From the NCBI GenBank assembly GCA_964462535.1, contig CAYWXV010000007.1:1-64000 (forward strand): DNA of 64,000 nucleotides. The letters are read 5' to 3'. The translations under genes and the position numbers were made by a program. Below, piece after piece: positions 43,532 through 54,332 of this stretch (positions are counted from its first letter, which is position 1; each line of letters starts with the position of its first letter). This stretch comes from CAYWXV01 sp964462535. Lineage in GTDB: Bacteria; Bacteroidota; Ignavibacteria; OLB7. The notes below the pieces were generated by a model. The model ran no database searches. It was not told the origin of the DNA and was given only the letters and a program-made list of their open reading frames with translations.

Positions 43532-46500
43532 TTATCGACTGATCAGGCGGTAGCCGCCGACGACGACCGCCGCTTTCTTCACCGTCTCGGCGCCGTTCGG
43601 CGTCGTGATGCGGAAGATCAGCAGCTGACTGGAGATCAGACGGTTTGTGCGTGTGAGAATATCCCACACTTCAACCGGCACGCGATTGTTCGCACCACCT
43701 GTCGTGGCATCATGCTGGATTGTTTCGAGCAGTTCGCCGGACTCGGTGAAAACCTCGATCGTGCAGACGGCCGGCAGACGCGTGAGATAGAGACGCCGTT
43801 CCGTGCTGGCCGGCTGCCCGATGTGCGTGACCAGGTATGGATTCGGCACGACCTGAATTGCATCCAGCTCGTTATCCGTGATTTGGTCCAGCCCAGCGCT
43901 CGCCGCTGGGATCGCCACCACGACTTTCGCGCCAGGCGTCGGAAGACCAACGGCACCACCGGTGAAGGAGACCGTGATCTTGTCGCCCGCCTTGAAGTCT
44001 GACGACGGCACATTCTGAGGAACGAACGCTGAATCGACACGTGACTCAGCTGAGCCCATTCCCGAGAAGTCCAGGAAGAGTTCAGCCCCGTTCACGACCA
44101 GTCGGTGCGTGAACTTGAGCGTCATAGTGTCGGCTGTGTAGGCTCCTGTGTAGTAGCGGTTTGGCGTACCGAGATAGCTACGTGCGGTGCCAAGCGTCCC
44201 AACGAATGGTCGATTGCGATTGAACGGATTACGACGCTGTGCGACGGTAAGCTGGTCCGTGTTGACCCAGCCGTACGCGTACATGGCGTACGTACCGGGT
44301 TCGAGCACGTTGGCCAATGTCAGTGGCGCCTGCGTTGTGTCGGCCTTGATCTTGGCACGGGAATCTGCCGGGTACGAATAAGCGTACTGTAGTGTCGAAT
44401 CGACCAGCGCACCATTCGCCCCGAAGACCTTGCGCGTATAGGCGTTCACGTTCCGGACGTTNNNNNNNNNNNNNNNNNNNNNNNNNNNNNNNNNNNNNNN
44501 NNNNNNNNNNNNNNNNNNNNNNNNNNNNNNNNNNNNNNNNNNNNNNNNNNNNNNNNNNNNNGCGCACCATTCGCCCCGAAGACCTTGCGCGTATAGGCGT
44601 TCACGTTCCGGACGTTAACGTTCAGGAACTGCGCCGACACCGTCTTCGTGTCGTTGTTCTCCGTAAAGGTCACGTCCTCTGTGCCACCTGGCGTGAACTC
44701 GACCTCGAGTTTCGGCTGTCCCCAGCTCGGGATATTGTGAACGGCCGGCACCAAGGGTGCTGTGTTCGGACCGCCGACGATCACACGCCCAGGGGCGACG
44801 ATCGCGTTTGCACCACTCGGCGCATTGACAACGAATGGACTCTGACTCCGGGATGTATCGCCGAAGACACCGAAGCGGAGCGAGTCACCGTACTGCTGTA
44901 TTGAGTAGTCGAACCCAACACGCCAGGTGTTCTTGTACTGACCAACCGTTCCGAAGATGGGTCGAATTGGGTCAGCGAGGTAGTTGCCGTTGATGAGCGA
45001 TCGTATAAGGTCCGGACGGAAGTCCGGCGCAAAGCCCTTCACGAACGCCGAATCAATCAGGTAGAACGGGCTTCTCGCAGGTGTTGCGGTCACACTCCCT
45101 GAATCCCCGGCACGGTCGGTGAAGTTCAGATCGTAGTTCACCGCGAACCGGAGCACTTCCTGCCCGCTCTTCCGGCTCTTCACGACCACGTCATTCGTGT
45201 ACCAGTAGTTGAGGAAGCCATACTTCAATGGGCTGATCGGTTCGAATGTGAACTCCAGCGTGTCACCACCGAACAGCTGCCCGAGACGCTCGGCGTCGAG
45301 CACATCGAAGCGGAAGTCATGAACACCCATCAAGCCTGTTTCAGAAACCACGATCGGCTTGACGCGCGGACCTGCAGCAGGAGCCGCGGGCTGAGCGACG
45401 ATTTCATTGAAGCCGGCAATACCCGAGTTGGTTTTGGACGGCGTTCCCTCCGAGCTTCCAGCATCGTAGGCAAGCAGCTGGTAGTAGTAGTCAACGTTGT
45501 TGATCAGCTGCTCGTTCTGCGAGAGGTCGACATCGTTGGAGACCACAGCTCCGTTTCCGTTGTCATCGCCGACATCGATAAACTCTCGACCGTTGGTAAG
45601 GCTGTCCATGATCTCCACAATTGCGTCACGGACGATGTCGCGGATCGCCTTGTTGTGGAACTTTGGATTCGGATGGCTATTGAACAGCGTAGAATCGTCG
45701 TTGTTGTCGTCGAACGGATCGAATCGGAATTCGGCATTGCGAATACCGACGCCGATTGAATCGCCCTGTACCAGCTGAATCTGACCATTGGGCTTCTTCA
45801 GCGTGTCAACAGCATGTCGGGTGTACGTCGCGATGCGCATACCAGCGACGGTGTCGAGGAGCATGGGGAGCCTCCACCACGCTCCGAGAACCGACGCATC
45901 GGCGTTGCGAGCAGCGACGACACGAGCAACCGTATCTGGAATGTCCGGCATTGCGAAGCCACCAATCGTCTTCCAACCGATGTTCCATCCCGTGATCGAG
46001 TCGTTCGTCGTGAACGTCGTGGCAACGACTTTCCGCGACCGGCGGATCTGATAGCCCAGGAAGTCGAGCCCCGTTTCCTGACGATCCAGCGAGCGCTCCG
46101 AAGCGTCGTCCCAATTCAGGATAACGCCATTGTTGAGCGGGCTCCACGTCAACATCGCAGGGTCTGGCGCCTTGGGGGCCAGGAAGTTCTTGTTGTAGAC
46201 GGCCTGTGCAAACGTGTCAAGTTCCCACAGCGGCTTGATGTCGTCTTCGGTCCCGGTCGGTGGGTTGCTGACGCCGTTTGCGAACATGACACCAACCACC
46301 ACGCGGGCGGTATCACCAGGTGCCATATTGAATGGACCCGTAGCCGTGAGGAATCGCTTATCACCCGGTCCGTCATCGTCATCACGGTCACCGGCAGCCA
46401 TGAAGCTGTACCTCTGCTCTGCTGACTGCGGATCCTCCTCGATCTTCCAGGACTGGAATGTCGAGAGTCCGATCTGCTCGTTCTCTTCGAACACGCGCTT

Positions 46501-47592
46501 GTCCTTTCGGAGGAAGCCGTTGGCCGGGTCAACGGCCGGGCTTTCCAGGAAGTCGAATCCGATGTATCCAAAGCGACCGGACGCCTCTCGCTCAGACCAC
46601 TGAACCGCAAGGTTGAGCGTGTCGCGATTCTTGTCACGAATGAAAATTCGCGCACGGTCGTTCGAAGCCGTTCCGATGTCCATGTCCAGGGCGGGAGCCA
46701 TGTAGCAGTTGAGCAGATTCTCGCCCGACTTGTTGATGATCGTGTACTTGACAAAGAGGAAGTCGCCGTACTTGCCGAAGCCCCACGAGTATATCGTCTG
46801 CTCGACCTGAATGCCGATCGGATATCCACGCTTACGGGCGGTATCCGGGCTTATCTCGCGATAGCGTCCCAAGTCCGTGTCCTTGTACGTCGCGAAGATG
46901 TCTTCGCCTGATATGATTGCCGGTCCCTTCGGGAACTGCGCCAGATTACGAAGGCTCTTGTCCTCAATGTAGAATCCGAAGTACCTGTTCTGGCGGAGCG
47001 TATCGTTCGGCTCCGTATCCCAAATCGGCCAGCTTGGACCGCTCGCATCGTTCCGATCGAACGGTGTCCCGTCGAAGCTGTTGTAGTCCGACGAGAAGTA
47101 GAGCCGATAGAGATTCCACGCGTCAGCTGAGTTATCCAGAGGCGAGTTAGTGACGGGGCCGTTAATACGCCCCGGCACCATCCACGATGCGCCGGAATTC
47201 GGATTATACCCGATCACGCAGAGTCGATTCGTGTCGCCATTGCGGATCTTCTCCGCACCAAACCAGACACCACCACCAAAGATGTATGCCTGCCCTGAGC
47301 CACGCGGCCACACGCCGCCGGCCCGGTTCGCCGCGACGTTGAGACCGAAGATGCCGTAGTTGGTGCAGTAGACCTGGATCTTTGAGACCTTGTTCTCAAG
47401 CACCTCGAATGCCTGCGTTGGCACGCGAAGAATCGAACGCCCCTCTCCTCCCTTCTCTCCATCGGACGCCGCCTCGGTCTCGCCCCCTTTCTTTGCCTCG
47501 TCCCCGGTCTTCGCGACGACGGGCAGCGAAAGCAGGAGTCCGAGCGCGGCAATGACCGGCAGCAGCCTCCATGAAGTGGTTCGCAGAGTCAT
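43532..47592 (-). CDS. Large exported protein (1301 aa once the gap is collapsed)
   Basis: It begins with a signal peptide (core VIAALGLLLSLPVVA), then an acidic linker and a large beta-rich ectodomain typical of Chlorobiota/Ignavibacteria exported proteins. The Glu-rich linker contains GGETEAASDGEKGGEGR. The C-terminus ends in a short beta-domain (VWDILTRTNRLISSQLLIFRI) that may be a sorting or anchoring module, which is not proven. No catalytic motif is seen. Both sides of the N run read the same NAYTRKVFGANGA in frame; deleting one 55-nt copy and the Ns leaves 3906 bases, a multiple of three. It lies between a TonB receptor and a PorV-like gene. Confidence 0.75.
44462..44561. other. Assembly gap (100 N) inside a gene, with identical 55-nt ends
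   Basis: The flanking copies at 44407-44461 and 44562-44616 are identical over 55 bases, as at the other gap. Removing the Ns and one copy keeps the reading frame of the surrounding gene open, so no sequence seems to be missing. Confidence 0.9.
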
Positions 47593-47643
47593 GTCTGTTC
47601 CTCTATGATAGGTTAATGCTATGCTGTGTTGCGTCGCCCACTT

Positions 47644-50600
47644 CTAGAAGAGGACTTTGAATCCGACCTGAACGGTGCGTGGCTGCTGATAGAAGCCGCG
47701 GAGCGTCTGGATCGTGGCGATGAACCGCTGGTAGCCTTCATACCGTTCTGCCTGCGTGACGATACCGTCAAGGTTCACGTCTGCATACGGGTTGTAGCGG
47801 CGCGTGCCGAAGTCGTCGTACTGAGACTGATCCCACGTATCCGGGCGAGCCGGGTCGATGTCCTTGTAGTACGGCGTCGAGATGAAGTCACCGATCGTCC
47901 GCTCGAAGCCCGATCCGTCCGTGTCCGGGCTGCCAGCGATCGAGAAACGCGACCCACCCGTCGAACGAGAGAGACGGTAGCTGGATGGGCCAGTAAGGTT
48001 CAGGACGTTGTAGACGTCGGCATAGAGGCTGAGCATCAGGTTGCCCACGGACTCACCCAGCAGGTCCTTCAGCTTGAAGCCACGCTCGATGTGCATTTCA
48101 GTGCTGAAACCCGACGGGAGGCGAAGCGAGTTGTACTCACTGATCTGCTCGCCGCGCGAATTCTCACGCGTGAACGGAAGGCCGGAACCGAATGTGGCCG
48201 TGATGGAGACGTCGAGATTCTCGAGCAGCTTCGAGCCACCAATGGCTGGTCCCTCGCCTTCACCGAAGTGGACGTAGACCGAACCATTCAGGCTGTGGGT
48301 CTGATCGTAGTTCAGCGGATACTCAACCAGCGGGAGCTCCTGACGCTCACCTGTGTAGGGGTTGATGCCCTGGATCGTGATCGAGTAGTTGGCCGCGGGT
48401 GACGAGGCTGTTCCAACAGCACGCTGAAGCGTGTAGTTGATCTCGGCACCGATGTTATCCTTCAGATTGCGGCGGGCCGAAATCTCGAATCCGCGGACGT
48501 TCCCATACTCGGTAACCGTGTAGATCAGGTACGGGCTTGGGATTGCCGGCACGAACGTCACACCGGTCTGGTTGTAGATGTCGCGATAGAACGCTGCGAT
48601 ATCCAGAGAGTAGTCTGTGGCGATTGTGCTCGAGTACCCGAGTTCGTATACAACTGCCTTCTGGGGATCGATATCCGGATTACCGAAGAGCTGGTTGCCA
48701 CGTGACGCGTCGTTGTAGACGTTGTCGTACATCAGGTTGTACTCTGGCATCTTGAACATCATGGCGAAGTTCACGCGGAACTGTGAGTTCTCTGTAACCG
48801 GATAGCTGACTCCCACGCGAGGAGACACCTGGAACTTCACCGATGCATCACCAAGCGAATCGATTTCATCAAGTATCTCCGTGAGCGATGTACGTCCGCG
48901 CGGCGGACGCTGCGTTCCGGGAACGATGACGTCGAAACGGACGCCCGGCTGGAAGTGAATTGACTTGTAGTCAAACTTCGTCTGGACGTAGAGCGCTCCG
49001 TCAATCGGCTTGTACGGCTGCTCGAAGAACTTCGCCAAACGCCCCGTCGAGTCGGTCAGGAAGTAGGTCGACTCGTATCCGTACACATCAAAGAACGGAA
49101 CCGGGTTCCAGGGCAGATTGTTCTCGTGCCGACGAAGTGTTGTCTGACCAACCTCGAAACCGGCCTTGATTCTGGCTCGGAGCCCTTCGACGACGTCGAA
49201 GTTCGTCTCGTAATTCCCCTTCAAACGGAGTTCTGTCGCTTCGCGAACTTCAAGAACACGGTCGTTGCCGTGAACCGGGAAGTTGCCGTCAACCAGACCA
49301 TAGGGATTGCGGCTTGCGCCGTTCACTTCGCCTCCCTCAAACAACCCTGTGATCGGACTCCGCTCGTACAGAGACGCCTTCGTCGGGTTGAATGGATTGA
49401 GGAACTTCTCTGACTGCGTGTACTCGTATCGATCAATCGCGCCATTCAGGTTTGTGTCTGCCGGCGTATAGATGTCGAAGACACCAAAGAGAACGTCGCC
49501 AATACCCTCGTAATCCTTCGACTCATCCTTCTTCCCTGCCTCGTAGACCTGACGTACCCACGATCCTGTCACCTCGAACAGCGACGTTTCGTCCAGGAGC
49601 TGCCGGTACTTCACCTGTAGGCGGTTGATGATCGTGTTGGTGTTCCACTGCTGAGCATCGCGCTCGAGAATCGACGTATTGACTGTGCTGTCAACGATCA
49701 CGCCATTGTTGTCCCGCGTGTAGAACGTCGGGTGGTCAAACTGGTAGATGCTCGACCAAGCTCCGGACTCGGAGCTGGTAAGACCTAGCTCGCCACCGAA
49801 CTCGAGGGCAATCTCGTCGGTGACGTCAAGCTTGAATTTCCCCTGGTAGTTCCGGAGGAACGTCCGCGCATGTGGCATGCGCGAAAGGTTGGTCGGCTCA
49901 AGCGCAGTTCCCCACGATTCAAGAGCTGTTTGACGGCGTGAATCGGCAAACTCCTGCGACATGTCATACACTTCGTACCCACCGTTGTAGGGAGTGGTCT
50001 GAAGCTTGCCAGTGAGGAAGAACGTCAGGGCCGAAACGCCCGGGATCGGTCCGCCAAAGGCGAACTCGTATACCTTGGTGCCGGAACTGGTGAGCGTCAC
50101 ACCGGGGAGTGTCGTATCAATGTCCGTCCCCGCCTTCTTGACTGTGATAGGATCGCTGGATCCATACAGAGCTGGAACGCCAGTTCGGAACCGGAAGGCT
50201 CCTTCATATCTGTCATTCTTCCCATTCTTGAGTGCCGTGTTGAACACGCCTGAGAGGACGTCGCCGTACTCGGCGCCGAATCCGGACGTCAGCACCTGTA
50301 CCTCTTCGACCGCGAGGGTCGACACCGTCGGATAAAGGCCGATGGACGTGCCGCCGAAGCCCCCCTGGAAGATGTCAGAGATCTCGGTACCGTCCACCCG
50401 CATGGAGGCGTCGTTTGCCCTCTGGCCGCGAATACCCAGCCCGTTCTGACCGGCGGTTGAGACGCCGTTTGTGAGGGTCACTGCGGAGAAGATGTTGGTG
50501 GCGCGTGATCCGGAATTGATCTCGGCCCCCGTGCGCGTTCCACCGGAGGCTGGGTTCTCAGCTTTATTAAGCTGTCGAGTACCCTCGACCCGAATCTTGG

Positions 50601-50922
50601 TCGTCTTCCCCTTCGGCTTCAACGAGACGTTGACAGTCGACACCTGATCGATGGAGACGCGAACCTCGCGCGACTCGTCCTCCATCCCGACGTAGGTGAA
50701 CGTCAGCGTGTACGTCCCCGCCTTGAGGCCGACGATGTCGTATTTGCCCCCATCCTTGGCCTTTGCGCCACGAATGGTTCCCTCGACCTTGATCGAGGCC
50801 CCGACCAGTCCTTCCCCCTTCTCATCCGTGACGCGCCCGGTCACGTTGCCGGTCTGGGCAAGCACGGTCAGCGGCGCCAACAGCGCAAGCGCAGCGACGA
50901 TGCCTAGTATCCTACCTTTCAT
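47644..50922 (-). CDS. TonB-dependent receptor with carboxypeptidase-regulatory domain
   Basis: This 1092-aa outer-membrane receptor opens with a signal peptide (MKGRILGIVAALALLAPLTVLA). A carboxypeptidase-regulatory-like domain follows (GNVTGRVTDEKGEGLVGASIKVEGT, about residues 24-105), then a plug domain (NGVSTAGQNGLGIRGQRAND, VEEVQVLTSGFGAEYGDVLSG) and a long barrel ending in FKVLF. The domain order is that of SusC-like and related Bacteroidota receptors. ATG 50922 has AGGAG 7 nt before it. It heads the envelope block. The substrate is unknown: no SusD homologue is seen, but the 1301-aa exported protein follows 51 nt later. Confidence 0.9.
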   Translation of the reverse strand: MKGRILGIVAALALLAPLTVLAQTGNVTGRVTDEKGEGLVGASIKVEGTIRGAKAKDGGKYDIVGLKAGTYTLTFTYVGMEDESREVRVSIDQVSTVNVSLKPKGKTTKIRVEGTRQLNKAENPASGGTRTGAEINSGSRATNIFSAVTLTNGVSTAGQNGLGIRGQRANDASMRVDGTEISDIFQGGFGGTSIGLYPTVSTLAVEEVQVLTSGFGAEYGDVLSGVFNTALKNGKNDRYEGAFRFRTGVPALYGSSDPITVKKAGTDIDTTLPGVTLTSSGTKVYEFAFGGPIPGVSALTFFLTGKLQTTPYNGGYEVYDMSQEFADSRRQTALESWGTALEPTNLSRMPHARTFLRNYQGKFKLDVTDEIALEFGGELGLTSSESGAWSSIYQFDHPTFYTRDNNGVIVDSTVNTSILERDAQQWNTNTIINRLQVKYRQLLDETSLFEVTGSWVRQVYEAGKKDESKDYEGIGDVLFGVFDIYTPADTNLNGAIDRYEYTQSEKFLNPFNPTKASLYERSPITGLFEGGEVNGASRNPYGLVDGNFPVHGNDRVLEVREATELRLKGNYETNFDVVEGLRARIKAGFEVGQTTLRRHENNLPWNPVPFFDVYGYESTYFLTDSTGRLAKFFEQPYKPIDGALYVQTKFDYKSIHFQPGVRFDVIVPGTQRPPRGRTSLTEILDEIDSLGDASVKFQVSPRVGVSYPVTENSQFRVNFAMMFKMPEYNLMYDNVYNDASRGNQLFGNPDIDPQKAVVYELGYSSTIATDYSLDIAAFYRDIYNQTGVTFVPAIPSPYLIYTVTEYGNVRGFEISARRNLKDNIGAEINYTLQRAVGTASSPAANYSITIQGINPYTGERQELPLVEYPLNYDQTHSLNGSVYVHFGEGEGPAIGGSKLLENLDVSITATFGSGLPFTRENSRGEQISEYNSLRLPSGFSTEMHIERGFKLKDLLGESVGNLMLSLYADVYNVLNLTGPSSYRLSRSTGGSRFSIAGSPDTDGSGFERTIGDFISTPYYKDIDPARPDTWDQSQYDDFGTRRYNPYADVNLDGIVTQAERYEGYQRFIATIQTLRGFYQQPRTVQVGFKVLF

Positions 50923-51360
50923 CTGGGCACTCCTTGTAGATACAGGATTGTGTTGATGCAGTATCAAGTAATCTTCTAATACGTTCAGAGAGAGTGGTTC
51001 GCGCGCACGAACGCAGCCTTGCTCGGCACTGTCGCTCGGCACGGACGCGGTGAATGACGAATCAAATGCGGAGTCAATCGTGGGATGGATTCGTATCGAA
51101 GGCTCATTGATTGGCTTCCGTTCATACTCGAGGTCGTCACCAGCGCGAGGTCCACACCCAGGGTCCTGGGTTCAGTCCAGATGCACGACGCCACATCGAC
51201 GCCTGTGCGTCGAGTCGACGGAAGGGAGAGAGTCTCTTGCAGTAAGATGCTGCCCTCGGAGGGCCGCCAGGTAGCGCGGCTATTGAGGACGATGTGGGGA
51301 CCGAACGGGGGTTCGGACCGCGAGTGCGGGGTCTACATTACCACCGCGCGATCGAATGGG
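50923..51360 (-). promoter_or_regulatory. Long structured 5' leader of the TonB receptor transcript
   Basis: If the promoter at 51368-51395 is used, about 440 nt of RNA precede the receptor ATG. It includes hairpins at 51301-51316 (CCGAAC/GTTCGG), 51253-51265 (GCCCT/AGGGC) and 51156-51171 (ACCCAG/CTGGGT). I do not recognise a known riboswitch, and no gene is visible in the region. Confidence 0.4.
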
Positions 51361-51367
51361 GTCGCCG

Positions 51368-51395
51368 AATATAGCGACGGGGTCTTGGTTGTCAA
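51368..51395 (-). promoter_or_regulatory. Sigma70-type promoter for the TonB receptor block
   Basis: TTGACA (51390-51395) and TATATT (51368-51373) are separated by 16 bp on the minus strand. These hexamers are the same as at the tRNA-Tyr promoter. The receptor start is about 440 nt downstream. It lies 107 nt past the serA stop. Confidence 0.65.
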
Positions 51396-51501
51396 AACGG
51401 GCATCCTGCAGTTTTCGGAACATTTTCGCCCGTTCATCGTCTCAAGCCAGCTTTTCACGATCGCACCGCACGAACCAACCTACACAGCATAGGGGATATT
51501 G

Positions 51502-53094
51502 TTACCCCAGGTGTATGGTTCTGATCTTCTCGACGACGTTGAGACCGGCCAGGTGCTCCAGGGCACTATCTGATAGCTCAGAGTCGACACGCATCACGGT
51601 GAGCGCGCTTCCCGTCGATTCGTGCCGACCGAGCGAAACACTCGCAATGTTGATGTTGTGAGCCGCAAGCACCGATCCGACGGACGCAAGCACACCGGGG
51701 CGGTCGATGTTCTCAAACAGAATCAGGTCACCGGTCGGGCGGACATCTACCCACATATCGTCAACGCGAACCAGGTGCGGTTCCGTCCATCCAAATACAC
51801 TCATCGCCGCACTCCGGGTCTCCTTTCCATCTGACACCTGCGCTTCGATCAACGTAGTGTACCGTGGGTGTGTCCCCGCCCCCTCCGCGGTCAGTGTGAT
51901 CCGATTCCGCTCAGACAGCATGATCGCGTTGATGGCATTAATCGACTCATCAAGTCCGAGCGAAACCATCCCAGCCAGAAACGACGCCCCGAGGCCGCGC
52001 ACGATTGACGACGCCTCGGCACCATACACGGTCAACGTACATGTGACATCGTGGTTCTGGACGAGCTGCCCAAGGACGGCTCCAAGCAGCTCGGCGGCCC
52101 GCATCAACGGCTGAGCGGCCCCGGTCAACGATGCTTCCAGTCCACCGGCATTGACCACGCCCCGAGCCCCTTTCCCTTCAAAGAACTCCGCAAGCTGAAC
52201 GGCGATATCAACGGCGACGCGCTCTTGTGCCTCGCGGGTCGACGCAGCTATGTGTGGTGTGGCTACAACGGCAGGATGGTTGATCAGGGCGTTCGGAAAG
52301 TCTGGTGGTTCCTTCTCAAAGACGTCGAGTGCGGCTCCCGCAATGTGGCCCGATTCAAGCGCGCCTAACAATGCTCCCTCGTCGACTATCCCACCGCGCG
52401 CGCAGTTGACGATGTACGCACCTCGCCTCATCCGCGACAGGGCGTCAGCCGCTATCATGGACCGCGTTTCCGGAAGGAGCGGAACGTGAAGCGTCACGAT
52501 ATCACAGCTCTCGAGCATGTGATCGACGGATCCCGCCTCAAGCCCCAACTCACGTACGGCATCGTCGCTCAGCATGGGGTCGTATCCAACAACGGTTGTC
52601 TCGAATGCGGAGAGACGCTTCGAGACCTCACGCCCGATACGGCCAAGACCGATGACGCCCACGCGCTTTCCCCACAACTCGGTGCCAACAAACGTCTTTC
52701 GGTCCCACACTTCTCCTCGGATCGAGGCGTTCGCGGCCGGGACGCGCCGCAACATCGCGAACATCATCGCGAGAGTGTGCTCCGCCGCGGAAATGGTGTT
52801 CCCATCGGGCGTGTTCATCACAACAATTCCCCGCTCCGTTGCAGCGGCAACATCAATGTTGTCTACACCGACGCCCGCGCGACCGATCGCCCTCATTCTC
52901 CCCATTACTCCGATCATCTCAGCATCAACTTTCACGGCACTCCTCACAATCATCCCATCGTACTCAGGGAGCATAGCAAGAAGCTCGTCGCGACTCTTTC
53001 CGACCGCACGATCGACGACCAATGAACGTTCGCTAAGGATGTCGTCGCAGCGCGCGCTGACGGCGTCGGCAATAAGAATTCGTACGGGCTCCAT
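51502..53094 (-). CDS. serA: D-3-phosphoglycerate dehydrogenase
   Basis: This 530-aa enzyme oxidises 3-phosphoglycerate, the first step of serine synthesis. The Rossmann NAD site is GVIGLGRIGREVSKRL (about residues 145-160). The catalytic Arg/Glu/His set of 2-hydroxyacid dehydrogenases lies in NCARGGIVDEGAL and HIAAST. An intervening domain (about 320-450) and a C-terminal ACT domain (FENIDRPGVLASVGSVLAAH) indicate the long form, commonly inhibited by serine. It lies 68 nt after a class V aminotransferase, which fits a serine pathway pair. Confidence 0.96.
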   Translation of the reverse strand: MEPVRILIADAVSARCDDILSERSLVVDRAVGKSRDELLAMLPEYDGMIVRSAVKVDAEMIGVMGRMRAIGRAGVGVDNIDVAAATERGIVVMNTPDGNTISAAEHTLAMMFAMLRRVPAANASIRGEVWDRKTFVGTELWGKRVGVIGLGRIGREVSKRLSAFETTVVGYDPMLSDDAVRELGLEAGSVDHMLESCDIVTLHVPLLPETRSMIAADALSRMRRGAYIVNCARGGIVDEGALLGALESGHIAGAALDVFEKEPPDFPNALINHPAVVATPHIAASTREAQERVAVDIAVQLAEFFEGKGARGVVNAGGLEASLTGAAQPLMRAAELLGAVLGQLVQNHDVTCTLTVYGAEASSIVRGLGASFLAGMVSLGLDESINAINAIMLSERNRITLTAEGAGTHPRYTTLIEAQVSDGKETRSAAMSVFGWTEPHLVRVDDMWVDVRPTGDLILFENIDRPGVLASVGSVLAAHNINIASVSLGRHESTGSALTVMRVDSELSDSALEHLAGLNVVEKIRTIHLG

Positions 53095-53162
53095 GATCGC
53101 GAGGGAGTTGATGGGTCAAATCGTGAGGCCGCAAGAATACAACGGCTTGTCCCGCGGAACCG

Positions 53163-54290
53163 TTACGAGTTGAAGACGTTCATTGCGGCCGCCAGACCGG
53201 CCCCCGCGTCGAATGCATGCCCAACATCCGTGAGCGCGCGCTCCATGATGTAGATCATCGAGAGCATGTCGGCGTCATCGTAGTATCCAAGGTGCGAGAC
53301 GCGGAAGATCTTACCCTTCAACGACTCCTGACCTCCGGCAACTGTCACCCGGTACTTCTCCTTCAAAAGCTTCATGAATTCCTTGCCGTTGTCCGGGAGT
53401 CGGATAGACGTCAGTGCGTTGGAGGGTGGATTGCCGAACAGTTCCAGACCGACCGCCTGTGCTGAGGCGCGCATTGCTCCCCCAAGCCGATCATGGCGTT
53501 TCCAAACGTTCTCGATCCCTTCGTCCCTGATCATCCGCAGAGCATCGGCAACCCCCATGACCAGCGTCAAAGCAGGTGTCCATGGCGTATCGTTCGACTC
53601 AAGGGCGGTCCGCGCAGCCCGTAGATCGAAATAGTACGAGGGGAGCGATGAATGATCGCATGCGTTCCATGCCCGTTCGCTGAGTGCGATGAAGGCCAGC
53701 CCCGGGGGTATCATCAGGCCCTTCTGAGAGCCGGTAACAACGACGTCCAGATCCCATTCGTCGAACCGCATTTCGTGAGCACCAACGGCGGTGATACCAT
53801 CGACGATGATCAGTCCATCGAAGTCGGGACGTAGCGCGGACGCTATGGCCTTGATATCTGTGAAGACACCGGTCGATGTTTCGCTGTGCGTCATCATGAT
53901 CCCTCGCGTTTGCGGATGGGACGCCAGCTCCTCTCGAATTCGTTCAACTGTCACTGCGGTACCCCACTCGACCGCGATCTCGTGAACGGCAAGGCCGTAT
54001 GCTCGCGCAATCTCCCCCCATCGCTCGCCAAACTTTCCTCCGTTGATCGTGATGACCTCGTCCCCCCCCGAAAAGACATTGACGATAGCTGCCTCCATGG
54101 CGCCAGTGCCGCTGGCCGTCAGCGTCATGACCGGCTGCTCCGTGCAGAAGAGGTACTTCAGGTTTGCCGTTGCGGATTCCAGCTCCTGTTGAAACTCTGG
54201 CGTACGGTGATGAATGATTGGCTGAGCCATGCGGAGCATGACCGACTCCGGGACCGGTGTTGGACCGGGAGTAAATAGTCGGGGCTTCAT
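53163..54290 (-). CDS. Class V aminotransferase, likely phosphoserine aminotransferase
   Basis: This 375-aa PLP enzyme has the lysine in VVTGSQKGLMIPPG (Lys190), the phosphate-binding ASGTGAMEAA (about 59-68) and the Asp of IIVDGITAVG (Asp164). The family includes alanine-glyoxylate aminotransferases. Its place next to serA suggests it transaminates 3-phosphohydroxypyruvate, as in several lineages without a classical SerC. That role is inferred from context; glyoxylate as substrate is the alternative. Confidence 0.82.
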   Translation of the reverse strand: MKPRLFTPGPTPVPESVMLRMAQPIIHHRTPEFQQELESATANLKYLFCTEQPVMTLTASGTGAMEAAIVNVFSGGDEVITINGGKFGERWGEIARAYGLAVHEIAVEWGTAVTVERIREELASHPQTRGIMMTHSETSTGVFTDIKAIASALRPDFDGLIIVDGITAVGAHEMRFDEWDLDVVVTGSQKGLMIPPGLAFIALSERAWNACDHSSLPSYYFDLRAARTALESNDTPWTPALTLVMGVADALRMIRDEGIENVWKRHDRLGGAMRASAQAVGLELFGNPPSNALTSIRLPDNGKEFMKLLKEKYRVTVAGGQESLKGKIFRVSHLGYYDDADMLSMIYIMERALTDVGHAFDAGAGLAAAMNVFNS

Positions 54291-54332
54291 CGGGTTGTGG
54301 TTCTTGAGTGGGAGATGATAACAGGAGGCAAT

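Noticed and set aside
51085..51492. 135-aa plus-strand frame between serA and the TonB receptor
   Set aside because: It has no recognisable motif, lies antisense over a promoter and hairpins, and has no ribosome binding site I could see.
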